Below, piece after piece: positions 27,735 through 36,517 of a stretch of 64,000 nucleotides of DNA (position 1 is its first letter; the number at the start of each line of letters is the position of its first letter). Position numbers and translations under genes: made by a program. A model generated the notes under the pieces. That model ran no database searches and was not told the DNA's origin. It was given only the letters and a program-made list of their open reading frames with translations. The stretch is from Bradyrhizobium sp. dw_78. Lineage in GTDB: Bacteria; Pseudomonadota; Alphaproteobacteria; Rhizobiales; Xanthobacteraceae. The DNA lies in assembly GCF_018449525.1 (NCBI RefSeq), contig NZ_JAAVUS010000001.1, positions 372,001 through 436,000 on the forward strand, read 5' to 3'.

Positions 27735-28523
27735 ATGTCGCGCCTGACGCTTCTGTCGCTGCAAGTGCTGGTCGCGGTGGTCTGCATCGCGCTGTGGCAG
27801 GGGCTGGCCACCGTCTCAATCTTTGGCCGCATCCTGCTGCCGCCGTTCTTCTTTTCCAATCCGGTCGATGTCGGCGGCCAGATCGTCAACTGGTTCTCGA
27901 CCGGCATCATCTGGAAGCATCTGCTGATCACGCTGTGGGAGTCGATCCTCGCCTTCGTGATCGGCTCGCTCGGCGGCGTGGCCATCGGCTTCTGGTTCGC
28001 GCGCCAGCCCCGCGTCGCCGCGGTGTTCGACCCCTATGTCAAGATGGCCAACGCGCTGCCGCGCGTCGTGCTGGCGCCGATCTTCACGCTATGGCTCGGG
28101 CTCGGCATCTGGTCCAAGGTCGCGCTTGGCGTGACGCTGGTGTTCTTCATTGTGTTCTTCAACGTCTATCAGGGCGTCCGCGAGGTCAGCGCCACGTTGC
28201 GCGATAACGGCCGCATGCTCGGCATGAACGAGCGGCAACTGATGCGGCATGTCTATTGGCCGTCGGCGCTGTCCTGGATGTTCTCCTCGCTGCACACCTC
28301 GGTCGGCTTCGCCGTCGTCGGCGCCGTGGTCGGCGAATATCTCGGCTCCGCCGCCGGTCTCGGCTATCTGATCCAGCAGGCCGAAGGCGTGTTCGACGTG
28401 GCCGGTGTCTTTGCCGGCATGTTCGTGCTGTCGGCTTTCGTCATTTTGATCGATATCGGCGTGACGCTGGTGGAGCGGCGGCTTCTGGTGTGGCGGCCGG
28501 CGGCCGCGGACGGGCGGGGGTAG
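27735..28523 (+). CDS. ABC transporter permease, nitrate/sulfonate/taurine type
   Basis: A 262-residue BPD_transp_1 permease with about six helices. The coupling loop is visible as LRDNGRMLGMNERQLMRHVYWPSAL; the phrase YLGSAAGLGYLIQQAEGVF is typical of SsuC/TauC permeases. It belongs with the ATPase at 26070 and the binding protein at 29253. A REP element follows directly. Confidence 0.92.
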   Translation: MSRLTLLSLQVLVAVVCIALWQGLATVSIFGRILLPPFFFSNPVDVGGQIVNWFSTGIIWKHLLITLWESILAFVIGSLGGVAIGFWFARQPRVAAVFDPYVKMANALPRVVLAPIFTLWLGLGIWSKVALGVTLVFFIVFFNVYQGVREVSATLRDNGRMLGMNERQLMRHVYWPSALSWMFSSLHTSVGFAVVGAVVGEYLGSAAGLGYLIQQAEGVFDVAGVFAGMFVLSAFVILIDIGVTLVERRLLVWRPAAADGRG

Positions 28524-28530
28524 GGCCCCA

Positions 28531-28636
28531 CGTCATTCCGGGGCGCGTCGAAGACGCGAACCCGGAATCCATGGTTCAGCGGGAAATGCGGTGCGATGGA
28601 TTCCGGGTCTGGCCCTTCGGGCCATCCCGGAATGAA
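28531..28636. repeat. REP-like palindrome, copy 3
   Basis: CGTCATTCCGGGGCGCGTCG to CATCCCGGAATGAAG, with inner halves GAACCCGGAATCCATGG and TGGATTCCGGGTC. It lies between the convergent permease and cupin genes. Confidence 0.88.
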
Positions 28637-28646
28637 GGGAGAGTCA

Positions 28647-29096
28647 TCAATCCAGCATCTTGGTGTCGTCCGGGGCCTGCGGCGGCGTCTTGATCGCGAT
28701 CGCCTTCAGCGGGCGGCCGTCCGGCTTGGTGCCGCCATGCGGAGTGCCCTTTGGGATGATGATGAGGTCGCCCGGCTGCACCCGCACTTGCTTGTCGCCA
28801 AGCCAGACCGTGCCGGTGCCCTCCAGGATGTACTGGATCTCGTTGGTGCTGGGATGGATGTGCTTGCCGACATTGCCGTCCTGGATCGAGATCGTGGCGC
28901 CGTCGGCCGACATGAACATCTTCGAATGCATGCCGCCGGCATTGGCCGGGCCGAGCGCGTCGCCGGAAAAATCCTGGGTGTGAATGACCTGCGCGGTGAC
29001 GTTCTCGGCGGCGATGGCCGGCCGCAGCAGATGCGTGACGCCGCAGCCGGCGGCAAACGCGATGGCGATCGAGAGCGTGGTGGCGATGCGGTTCAT
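28647..29096 (-). CDS. Exported cupin-domain protein
   Basis: A 149-residue protein with an N-terminal hydrophobic segment ending in PAIAAEN that looks like a signal peptide. The cupin core has GKHIHPSTNEIQYILEGTG (two metal-type His and a Glu) and the second motif PGDLIIIPKGTPHGG. A metal-bound beta barrel in the periplasm is expected; the reaction or ligand is unknown. It is on the opposite strand to the surrounding ABC genes and divergent from the binding protein gene. Confidence 0.85.
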   Translation of the reverse strand: MNRIATTLSIAIAFAAGCGVTHLLRPAIAAENVTAQVIHTQDFSGDALGPANAGGMHSKMFMSADGATISIQDGNVGKHIHPSTNEIQYILEGTGTVWLGDKQVRVQPGDLIIIPKGTPHGGTKPDGRPLKAIAIKTPPQAPDDTKMLD

Positions 29097-29252
29097 CAGT
29101 TAGCCTCCCTTTTCGTAAATTATTTAGGCGGTTATCGGCACATCCTTATCCGTCCGCTGGCTGACTAGCACACCGAGGCTGCGTTCTCAAATGGCTGCCT
29201 TCTCAAAGCATCCCGGCTACTCTATCGTCGCCGCCAAATGACGGAGGAACGC

Positions 29253-30293
29253 ATGAGAACGATCGTTGGCAGGCTGGCCGCCGCGCTGGTTGTGCTGGCG
29301 CTGATGGCCGATGTCGCGGCGGCGCAAACCAGGATCACCATCGCGGTCGGCGGCGGCGCCTGCCTGTGCTATCTGCCGACCGTGCTGGCGAAACAACTCG
29401 GCGAATTCGACAAGGCCGGCCTTGCCGTCGAACTGGTCGATCTCAAGGGCGGCTCGGATGCGCTCAAGGCCGTGCTCGGCGGCAGCGCCGATGTGGTCTC
29501 CGGCTATTTCGATCACTGCGTCAATCTCGCCGCCAAAAAGCAGGAGCTGCAGGCCTTCGTGGTCTATGACCGCTATCCCGGCCTGGTGCTGGTGGTGTCG
29601 CCCTCGCACACCGGCGAGATCAAGACCATCAAGGATCTGGCCGGCAAGAAGGTCGGCGTCAGCGCGCCGGGCTCATCGACCGATTTCTTCCTCAAATATC
29701 TGTTGAGGAAGAACGGCCTCGATCCGGCAAGCGTGGCCGTGATCGGCGTCGGCCTGGGCGCGGCCTCGGTCGCGGCGATGCAGCAGGGCCAGATCGATGC
29801 CGCCGTGATGCTCGATCCGGCCGTCACCGTGCTGCAAGGCAGCCATCCGGACCTGCGCATCCTCAGCGACACCCGCACGCAAAAGGATACGCTCGCCGTG
29901 TTCGGCGGCGAATATCCGGGCGGCGCGCTCTATAGCACGGCGGCATGGGTCGCCGCGCATCAGAAGGAAGTGCAGTCCCTGACCGATGCGATCCTGAACA
30001 CGCTGGCGTGGATTCATTCGCATTCGGCCGAAGAGGTGATGGCCAAAATGCCGCCGGAGATGGTCGGCAAGGACAAGGCGCTTTATCTCGCGGCGCTGAA
30101 CAACACGCTTCCGATGTATTCGGAAACCGGCAGGATGGACCCCAAGGGGGCGGAAGCCGTGCTCGCGGTGTTCAGCGAGGGCTCGCCCGAGGTCGCCGGG
30201 GCCAATATCGATGTCAGCAAAACCTACACCAACAGATTCGTCGAACAGGCCGGCAAGACTTCGGACAAGACCACGGGAATCAATGCGAAATAA
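29253..30293 (+). CDS. ABC transporter substrate-binding protein, NMT1/SsuA type
   Basis: A 346-residue periplasmic binding protein with a signal peptide ending DVAAAQT. The mature start RITIAVGGGACLCYLPTVLAKQLGEFDKAGL is the NMT1/THI5-like fold, with KGGSDALKAVLGGSADVVSG and GKKVGVSAPGSSTDFFLKYLL. The ATG at 29253 is preceded by GGAGG. Completes the transporter with the ATPase at 26070 and permease at 27735. Ligands of the family range from sulfonates and nitrate to pyrimidines and aromatic acids. Confidence 0.9.
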   Translation: MRTIVGRLAAALVVLALMADVAAAQTRITIAVGGGACLCYLPTVLAKQLGEFDKAGLAVELVDLKGGSDALKAVLGGSADVVSGYFDHCVNLAAKKQELQAFVVYDRYPGLVLVVSPSHTGEIKTIKDLAGKKVGVSAPGSSTDFFLKYLLRKNGLDPASVAVIGVGLGAASVAAMQQGQIDAAVMLDPAVTVLQGSHPDLRILSDTRTQKDTLAVFGGEYPGGALYSTAAWVAAHQKEVQSLTDAILNTLAWIHSHSAEEVMAKMPPEMVGKDKALYLAALNNTLPMYSETGRMDPKGAEAVLAVFSEGSPEVAGANIDVSKTYTNRFVEQAGKTSDKTTGINAK

Positions 30294-30302
30294 AACCGGC
30301 CG

Positions 30303-31010
30303 ATGACCTCTCCCGTCATTCATCGCGTCGCGGCGCTCGATCTGAACGTGCGGCCGTGGTGCTGGCCGTTCGCGGATGAACGGCGCGGCGCGATCGATGC
30401 GCATTTCGCCGCCGCGCAGGGCAAGCGGCCGGGGCTCTGGAACGGCCGTGTGCTGCTGGGGCGCAACCCGGTCTTTGCAGCCGGCCGTTTCGTCGCGGAC
30501 TATTTCGAGACCGATTTCGCCAGCTTTCTCGCTTGGCGCGACTGGGGTTTTCCGGACAGCGGCGTTTTCAACGGCTTTGGCATGGGCGCGCTGGTTGCCA
30601 GCGACGGTGCGTTCGTGCTCGGTGAAATGGGCGGTCACACCGCCAATGCGGGGCGCATCTATTTTCCGTCGGGCACGCCCGATCTCGGGGATGTCAGGGG
30701 TGACGCGCTCGATATCGCCGGCAGCATCATGCGCGAGATCGAGGAAGAGACAGGCCTTGTGCCCGCCGATTATCGCGCCGACCCCTATTGGGACTGCGTC
30801 GTCACCGGCGCGTCCGTCGCGGTCATGCAGGGATTGCATGTAGACATGACCGGCGAAGCGCTGCGCGCCCGCATCGAGGCCAATATCGCCGGCCAGAGCC
30901 AGCCGGAGCTGGCCAAAATCCATCTGGTGCGCGGGCCGCAGGATTTTACCGTGGCGATGCCGCGTTTCGTCACGGCCTATCTGGAGCGGCGTTTTTCCGG
31001 CTCGGCATGA
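30303..31010 (+). CDS. NUDIX-domain protein
   Basis: A 235-residue protein with the second half of the NUDIX box, MREIEEETGLVPADY (about residues 144-158). The conserved first Glu and Gly of the box (GX5E) are not in the usual places, so the metal site may be altered. Family members hydrolyse nucleoside diphosphate derivatives. It starts nine bases behind the binding protein gene and may be co-transcribed. Substrate unknown. Confidence 0.75.
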   Translation: MTSPVIHRVAALDLNVRPWCWPFADERRGAIDAHFAAAQGKRPGLWNGRVLLGRNPVFAAGRFVADYFETDFASFLAWRDWGFPDSGVFNGFGMGALVASDGAFVLGEMGGHTANAGRIYFPSGTPDLGDVRGDALDIAGSIMREIEEETGLVPADYRADPYWDCVVTGASVAVMQGLHVDMTGEALRARIEANIAGQSQPELAKIHLVRGPQDFTVAMPRFVTAYLERRFSGSA

Positions 31011-31015
31011 GTTGC

Positions 31016-31110
31016 CGTCATTCCGGGGCGCGCGAAGCGCGAACCCGGAATCTCGCGCCATCATCTCCGGATTCCGGGTTTGATGCTGTCGCATCGCCCC
31101 GGAATGACGG
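31016..31110. repeat. REP-like palindrome, copy 4
   Basis: CGTCATTCCGGGGCGCGCGA to CCCCGGAATGACGG with inner halves GAACCCGGAATC and GGATTCCGGGTTT. It begins six bases behind the NUDIX stop. Confidence 0.9.
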
Positions 31111-31194
31111 AACGGGAAGCGAAGCTTTGCGCTTGCATATCATTCCGTTACGCTCGAAACCGTCTGCTTCGGCAAGAACAATGGAACTGTTCGC

Positions 31195-32142
31195 ATGAGC
31201 AAGAAACCTTCGCAGCCTCTCGCGGCCGAGTTGAGGCCCTTTGTGGCGCCGTTCCGGTGCGACGGATCGAGTGAATTCCATCTGAAATCGCACCAGACCG
31301 ACGAGAGGGGCGGCCTCGACAAGGACAAGGGCGAGGAGATTCTCAAGGCCAACCGCAAGCGCCTGAGCGAATTTCAGGAAAAGCTCTATGCGCAGGACCG
31401 CTGGTCGCTGCTCTTGATCTTCCAGGGTATGGATGCGGCCGGCAAGGACAGCGCGATCAAAAGCATATTCGACGGCGTCAACCCGCAGGGCTGCGAAGTC
31501 CATTCCTTCAAGCAGCCGTCGGCGCTCGAGCTCGATCACGACTTCATGTGGCGCAGCGCGATCGCGCTGCCGGAGCGCGGCCGCATCGGCATCTTCAACC
31601 GCTCCTATTACGAGGAGTGCCTGGTGGTGCGGGTGCATCCGGAGATTCTGGCCGGCGAAAAGATCCCGCCGCGGCTGGTGACAAGGAACATCTGGCGCGA
31701 GCGGTTCGAGGATATTTCCGCGTTCGAGCGCTACCTCGCGCGCAACGGCACCGTGATCCTGAAATTCTTCCTCAACGTCTCCAAGCAGGAGCAGCGCGAG
31801 CGGTTTCTCGACCGGCTGGAACAGCCGGCGAAGAACTGGAAGTTCTCGATGGCCGACGTCAGCGAACGCGCGTTGTGGGGAAAATACCAGGCCGCCTATC
31901 AGGAGGTGGTGCGGCACACATCGAGCGCCGAGGCGCCGTGGTATGTGGTGCCGGCGGACCATAAATGGTTCGCGCGGGTGGTGATCGGCTCGGTGATCGT
32001 CAGCGCGCTGGACGGCCTGAATCTGAAATTCCCGAGGGTCGATCCCGCGTCGGTTGAAGAGTTCAAGCAGGTCCGCAAGGCGCTGGAGAATGAGGACAAG
32101 AAGCTCGCGGTGCGGAAGGCCGCTCCGGTCACGGCCAGATAA
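31195..32142 (+). CDS. ppk2: Polyphosphate kinase 2 family protein
   Basis: A 315-residue P-loop kinase of the PPK2 family, which moves phosphate between polyphosphate and nucleotides. Walker A GMDAAGKDS lies at 78-86. The family motifs FNRSYYEECLVVRVHP and RNGTVILKFFLNVSKQEQRERFLDRLE follow, and the lid DHKWFARVVIGSVI lies near residue 250. Length and the single domain fit one-domain PPK2; whether it prefers NMP or NDP is not decided. Confidence 0.92.
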   Translation: MSKKPSQPLAAELRPFVAPFRCDGSSEFHLKSHQTDERGGLDKDKGEEILKANRKRLSEFQEKLYAQDRWSLLLIFQGMDAAGKDSAIKSIFDGVNPQGCEVHSFKQPSALELDHDFMWRSAIALPERGRIGIFNRSYYEECLVVRVHPEILAGEKIPPRLVTRNIWRERFEDISAFERYLARNGTVILKFFLNVSKQEQRERFLDRLEQPAKNWKFSMADVSERALWGKYQAAYQEVVRHTSSAEAPWYVVPADHKWFARVVIGSVIVSALDGLNLKFPRVDPASVEEFKQVRKALENEDKKLAVRKAAPVTAR

Positions 32143-32506
32143 GCGGCGAACAGATCGCGGCGTTTGTCCTCCGGCGGCGGCACCACAGGGGCGTCTCCCG
32201 GTGTTGGGGTCAGCCGCGCAATGCTCAACAACAATGAGGCGTTGGACGAGATTGCGATCACACGGAACATCGCTACGGCGAGCAGCGTTACGATATCCTC
32301 GTTATCTGCCGGCTCGGTTTCGGCGGGTTCGGTGAACGCCGAATCGTCGTCGATCACGTTCCTGGTCAATTATGCCACCGGCCAGATCGGCGTGGCGCAA
32401 TCCGCGATGTCGGTGTCCGCGCAATCGACCCGGACCGGTGTACCCGGATCGGCCCCCTCGACGCTGGCGTGAGCGACTTGGCGCGAAGGCCGATCCGCGC
32501 TCGCCC
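32143..32506. other. Intergenic region between ppk2 and the Hsp70-like gene
   Basis: About 360 bases without a supported gene. A plus-strand frame (32164-32472) is Ser/Ala/Thr-rich with no recognisable domain and no good start site, and a minus-strand frame overlaps it. Neither is called. Confidence 0.45.
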
Positions 32507-33820
32507 CTAACCCTGCCGCGCCGCCGTCCAGCGATCCGGGTCGGGACTGTGTCCGATCAGGGCGAGGCCGTAGGCGATCGACTCGAACTGGTCCGCCGAG
32601 GTCAAGCGTTCGTCGCCGAACCGATCGGCGAACAAGCGCTGCACAGCAGGGACGAAGGAGGTCCCGCCGGTCAGGAACACCTTTTCCACCTCGTGCGCGG
32701 TGATGCCGGCCTCGTCCAGCACCTTGTCGATGGTGGCGCCGAGCCGGTCGATATCGTCGGCGATCCAGGCTTCGAAGTCGTTGCGCGTGATGGTGGAGCG
32801 GATATCGATGCCGCCGCTATTGAAACGGAAATCCACCTGGTCGTGGGCCGACAGCGCGACCTTGGCGTCGGACACCGCGCGATACAGCGAAAAGCCGAGA
32901 TCGAGATCGACGATGGTGATGAAATCCTGCAGCGGGCCCGGCTTCAGCGCGGTGCGCGACAGCTCGCGCAATTCGCGCAAATCGCCGCTGCCCTTCATCA
33001 TCGCCAGCTGATGCCAGCGCGCCAGGTTGGAATAGTAGTGGTTGGGGATCGGCAGCACCTTGTCGAAGGAGCGGTAGTCGCTGCCCTTGCCCAGTCGCGG
33101 CGAGACCACGTGGTCGACGATGCGGTAATCGAAGGTGTCGCCGGCGATGCCGATGCCGGCATGGCCGAGCGGTTCGGCGCGCAGCACGCCGCCTTGTCGC
33201 GAGAAACGCATCACCGAGAAATCGCTGGTGCCGCCGCCGAAATCCGCGACCAGCACGGTGGCATCGTGCTCCAGCTGGCGGGCGAACGAGAACGCCGCTC
33301 CCACCGGCTCGTAGACATAGCGCGCATGACCGGCGCCCAGCCGTTCGAACGCCGCCTGATAGCGCTGCATCGCCAGCGCCTCGTCGGGATTGCCGCCGGC
33401 AAAGCGCACGGGGCGGCCGACCATGATGGTCGGCGCCTCGAATCCGAACCTGTCTCCGCCATGACGTGCCAGCGTCCGGAGGAATGCCGCGAGCAGATCC
33501 TCGAACCGGTAGCGCTGCCGGAAGACCTGGGTGGAATTGAAGCTGGCGCTGGCGGCAAAGGTTTTGAACGACTGGATGAAGCGGTGGATATGGCGTCCTT
33601 CGAGAAACTGCTCGATCGCCCACGGGCCGCCTTCCGCCTCGGCTCCGCTGCCCGGCCGTTCTTCCCAGAAGCACAGCGCCGATACATAGACGCTGTGCCG
33701 TTTTCCGCCATGATCGAAGCGGATGGCCTCGACCTTGCCGTCCTCGGTCGCAAGCGCGACGACTGTGTTGCTGGTACCGAAATCGATGCCGATCGAGACG
33801 GCGGACGAGGCGCTCGCCAT
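32507..33820 (-). CDS. Hsp70 family protein (YegD-like)
   Basis: A 437-residue actin-like ATPase of the Hsp70/YegD type. ATP-binding motifs are visible: IGIDFGTSNTV (10-20), VADFGGGTSDFSVM in the centre, and VFLTGGTSFVPAVQRLF near the C-terminus. It lacks the C-terminal peptide-binding domain of DnaK, so it is not a standard chaperone. The start was placed at MASASSAVSIGID (33820); the upstream frame has no family resemblance. No DnaJ or GrpE gene is nearby. Role unknown. Confidence 0.92.
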   Translation of the reverse strand: MASASSAVSIGIDFGTSNTVVALATEDGKVEAIRFDHGGKRHSVYVSALCFWEERPGSGAEAEGGPWAIEQFLEGRHIHRFIQSFKTFAASASFNSTQVFRQRYRFEDLLAAFLRTLARHGGDRFGFEAPTIMVGRPVRFAGGNPDEALAMQRYQAAFERLGAGHARYVYEPVGAAFSFARQLEHDATVLVADFGGGTSDFSVMRFSRQGGVLRAEPLGHAGIGIAGDTFDYRIVDHVVSPRLGKGSDYRSFDKVLPIPNHYYSNLARWHQLAMMKGSGDLRELRELSRTALKPGPLQDFITIVDLDLGFSLYRAVSDAKVALSAHDQVDFRFNSGGIDIRSTITRNDFEAWIADDIDRLGATIDKVLDEAGITAHEVEKVFLTGGTSFVPAVQRLFADRFGDERLTSADQFESIAYGLALIGHSPDPDRWTAARQG

Positions 33821-34218
33821 GAACCACTCTGACAGATGATTGGAAGGGGGCGGGACCATTAGCGGCTTTGCGCCGCCCTGCCAAGCCTTTGTCCGCCGGG
33901 GGCGGGACGGGTTCCGGCCGTGTCATCAAACGCCCCGCGCCGTGATGTTCCATAGCGCGGATGCAGGTTCAAACACGTTTGAGACAAGCCGACCGGCTCA
34001 GAATATGTCCGGCCAACAGGCCAGACCGGAAGTGGCCCTCGCGCATTGAGGACGATGCGAATGACCCATATCGGTAATTGGGCTGACTCAATTCAAAAGC
34101 AGCTCTCCGCGCGTTTGCAGTTGACAATATGTCATTGTACAACCTAGCCAAGGACGCATGGTGTTTTGATTCCATGACGGGCTATGTTGTAGTTGTTCGT
34201 GACTAACTTGCTCATTGT
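33821..34218. other. Intergenic region at the edge of the low-GC patch
   Basis: About 400 bases with no convincing gene. Composition changes here: from about 34070 it becomes AT-richer than the surroundings. The phrase GACCGGAAGTGGCC and neighbouring bases resemble common intergenic sequences of this bacterial group, from memory. Confidence 0.4.
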
Positions 34219-34713
34219 ATGACAACGCCGCTTGACCCCAGCCTTTATCCCGCCAGCTACCGAACATCAGTCTGGAGAGGCGGACTGAAGGTACTTGGGT
34301 TTATGATAATAATCTTGCTTGGTGTTGTCGCACGAACACATTTGATCGACCGAGGAATCGCCCCTTCGGTACTAATCTTTGTTATGGTGTTGGTACTAGT
34401 AACTCTTGTAACGGCACTAAACGTTACATTTGCTCAGGTGACGTTGTATCCCGACCGCATAGAGCGCACCACTTGGTTTGGCAGAAAGAGCATGCTTCGA
34501 GCTGACGTGACCAAGCTGGAGCGACGTGGGAAGTTCAAAGTTCCAATTCTGTTTTCTAAAAGGGGGCTTTTTGACAGCATCCAACTACCGACAGGCGTCG
34601 AGGAGGATGCAGCATGGAAGGCTTGGATGACAATCGTACAGAATGGGGGCACGGCGCACGCGGAGGATTCTCCAACAGGAGACAGCGTTCGTGGCTCAGA
34701 GAGCAGATCCTGA
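34219..34713 (+). CDS. Hypothetical membrane protein with PH-like C-terminal part
   Basis: A 164-residue protein I do not recognise. Two membrane helices are clear (about 23-42 and 48-72), followed by a soluble region: VTLYPDRIERTTWFGRKSMLRADVTKLERRG resembles the beta-strand pattern of bacterial PH-like domains such as YdbS/bPH. Codon use is AT-richer than neighbouring genes, suggesting transfer. The start follows a poor ribosome binding site. Confidence 0.6.
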   Translation: MTTPLDPSLYPASYRTSVWRGGLKVLGFMIIILLGVVARTHLIDRGIAPSVLIFVMVLVLVTLVTALNVTFAQVTLYPDRIERTTWFGRKSMLRADVTKLERRGKFKVPILFSKRGLFDSIQLPTGVEEDAAWKAWMTIVQNGGTAHAEDSPTGDSVRGSESRS

Positions 34714-34910
34714 GCGGCTGTTCTGGAAACGCTCAGCATTTCCGCTACTGGCCCATCTGAGACATGGCCAGCCCGACTGAGGGGGGCGGTTCTCGCTGAT
34801 AAAGCGGACTCACAGCCGCGATCGTGAAAACGTCGCGAATGATCCGGAGCGGGCATTCGGCCGATGGAGGACTACGAGCAATCGCGGCTCTGGGGCACGC
34901 TGCGATGGCC

Positions 34911-35485
34911 TCAACCCGTAGATTGTCCCCTCCCAATTCGGTCACGCATGACTTCGAGAAGTGCGCGCGTTGATGTGTTCACCAGTGGAAATGCTACGAC
35001 CCATAAGCCTCGATAGCCAAAGAGCCGATTTGCTGTGCGTGTAAACCGAGTTACAAAACTCAGTCGCAGCCTGCTCATGAACTGGGGTGCGACGTCCAGA
35101 ACAAGGCCTTTGCCCCGATAATCTTTCGCAGACAGGATCATAGACCACGGAATCCACTCAGAGCTGATCCGGATGTCTTTGAAGCCTTCCCGGGTCAAAA
35201 ACAGAACCGGCTGGCGCGAACCGAACAGCCTACCTGCTGACTGAATAGTAGCCGATCCGAACATGATGATGCCGACGACCCCAATCAGCAATGCTAGGAT
35301 CGGCGAAACAATCCGGCGAGCCGTCGTTGGAGGGGGCCAAGGAAGCCAAGAAGAACGCCGAGACACGCTCCGGCCATGAACAATGCACCGAGCGTGAGAA
35401 AAACCCCAAAGGCAAGGAAGAAACTGAGCCGGACGCGCGATTCGTAGATTTCTAGGCAATCATTCGCTTGGAGTTTATCAGACAT
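34911..35485 (-). pseudogene. Frameshifted STM3941-like two-helix membrane protein
   Basis: Two overlapping minus-strand frames look like halves of one gene. The first starts at 35485 with MSDKLQANDCLEIYESRVRL and one membrane helix, then runs to a stop after residue 62. The second frame continues from about 35330 with a helix SPILALLIGVVGIIMFGSA and then VLFLTREGFKDIRISSEWIPWSMI, and ends at 34911. Together they give the two-helix plus PH-like layout of STM3941-type proteins. A shift of one base between about 35290 and 35370 would join them. A sequencing error is the alternative. Confidence 0.55.
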
Positions 35486-35691
35486 CTCATGCCCCGTCGT
35501 TCGCATCGAGCCGTGCGAAGTGAACTGTGCCGTAGCATGCAAAGGTTGTGGACGTCATCAGCTACAGTCGAGCTTTTTCTCGCTCCGTTTTACTCGTTGG
35601 CTTCGAGACGATTTTGACTGTTTCTGCGCTGTCTCGAATGTCTGCTTCTGGCCCAAAAGCGAAGTGCCGACCGGGGCTGAGAATGTCCGTA

Positions 35692-35763
35692 GGGCGGAAT
35701 AGCGCTAGCGTATTCTGCCGTTACAGCCGCCGAGTTGGCGCATGACGCTTCGCTAATCCGCCC
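35692..35763. repeat. Inverted repeat GGGCGGAATAGCG ... CGCTAATCCGCCC
   Basis: The left arm GGGCGGAATAGCGCTAGCGT and the right arm ACGCTTCGCTAATCCGCCC pair over most of their length. A half-site GGATTAGCGAAGCG recurs at 36193-36207, just behind the SnoaL-like gene. Bases 35637-35691 upstream look like another commonly repeated intergenic sequence of this group. The gap 35486-35805 holds no gene. Confidence 0.75.
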
Positions 35764-35805
35764 TTGGGGCTGAAATGATGGCCGCAACGCAGATGGGAGA
35801 TTGCG

Positions 35806-36198
35806 ATGGATGATCGAACCGTGCGGGTGGCGCTGGAACGCCATTGGAATGCTTCGGACGCGAACGATTTCAACGTCGAACATGAAATCTACCGCGACGA
35901 TGCCGTGCTTGATTATCCGCAATCGGGCGAGCGAATTCGGGGCCGGTACAACATTCAGGAGAGCCGGTTCGTCCAGCCGAACAAGAAGCGTTTTACGGTC
36001 CGGCGAATTGTCGGCAGCGGCGATCTCTGGGTCACTGAATTTGTACTTAGCTATGACGGCATACCATCCTACGCGGTGAGCATCATGGAATTCCGCGACG
36101 GACTGGTGGCCAACGAAACGCAATATTTCGCCGATCGGTTTGACCCCGCATCCTCGCGTGCGCATCTTGTTGAACTCGTAGCTCGTAGACCGGATTAG
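35806..36198 (+). CDS. SnoaL/NTF2-like domain protein
   Basis: A 130-residue alpha+beta cone-fold protein of the SnoaL-like type. VRVALERHWNASDANDFNVEHEIYRDDAVLDYPQSGERIRG-type sequence (seen as EIYRDDAVLDYPQSGE, 28-43) and the C-terminal ANETQYFADRFDPASSR match the family. Members are small-molecule isomerases, hydrolases or binding proteins. GGGAGA lies seven bases before the ATG. It stands alone, flanked by repeats on both sides. Confidence 0.82.
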   Translation: MDDRTVRVALERHWNASDANDFNVEHEIYRDDAVLDYPQSGERIRGRYNIQESRFVQPNKKRFTVRRIVGSGDLWVTEFVLSYDGIPSYAVSIMEFRDGLVANETQYFADRFDPASSRAHLVELVARRPD

Positions 36199-36271
36199 CG
36201 AAGCGCCATCCACCCGCTACGAGCTATCCGCTGCTGCGGCGGGATTCCATGCACGTCAATTGGTGAAGCCG

Positions 36272-36411
36272 CGTCATTCCCCGCGCAAGCGCGTAGCGCT
36301 TGTCGCTGAGGGCGCGCGTGCAATGTGTGACCCCGGAATCCATCGGGCCACATGCGCCAGCGGCGAAATGGATTCCGGGCTCGCGCCAAAATGGCGCGCC
36401 CCGGAATGACG
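36272..36411. repeat. REP-like palindrome, copy 5
   Basis: Begins CGTCATTCCCCGCGCAAGCG and ends CGCCCCGGAATGACGG, with inner inverted parts GGAATCCATCGGG and GGATTCCGGGC. Nearly identical at its left end to copy 2 (17231), including GCGCGTAGCGCTTGTCGCTG. Confidence 0.9.
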
Positions 36412-36517
36412 GGGAGGCAGTGGCACGCCCAAAACAGCCTGACGGGCAAATCACCAAAAGTCTGACCAGTGCCTTGCGCGAAAATATTCTGGTTCACAGC
36501 CAGGCCAAATCACCGCC

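Noticed and set aside
32164..32472. 102-residue Ser/Ala-rich plus-strand frame
   Set aside because: No domain, no convincing ribosome binding site, and overlapped by a minus-strand frame. A short repetitive surface protein cannot be excluded, but support is too weak.
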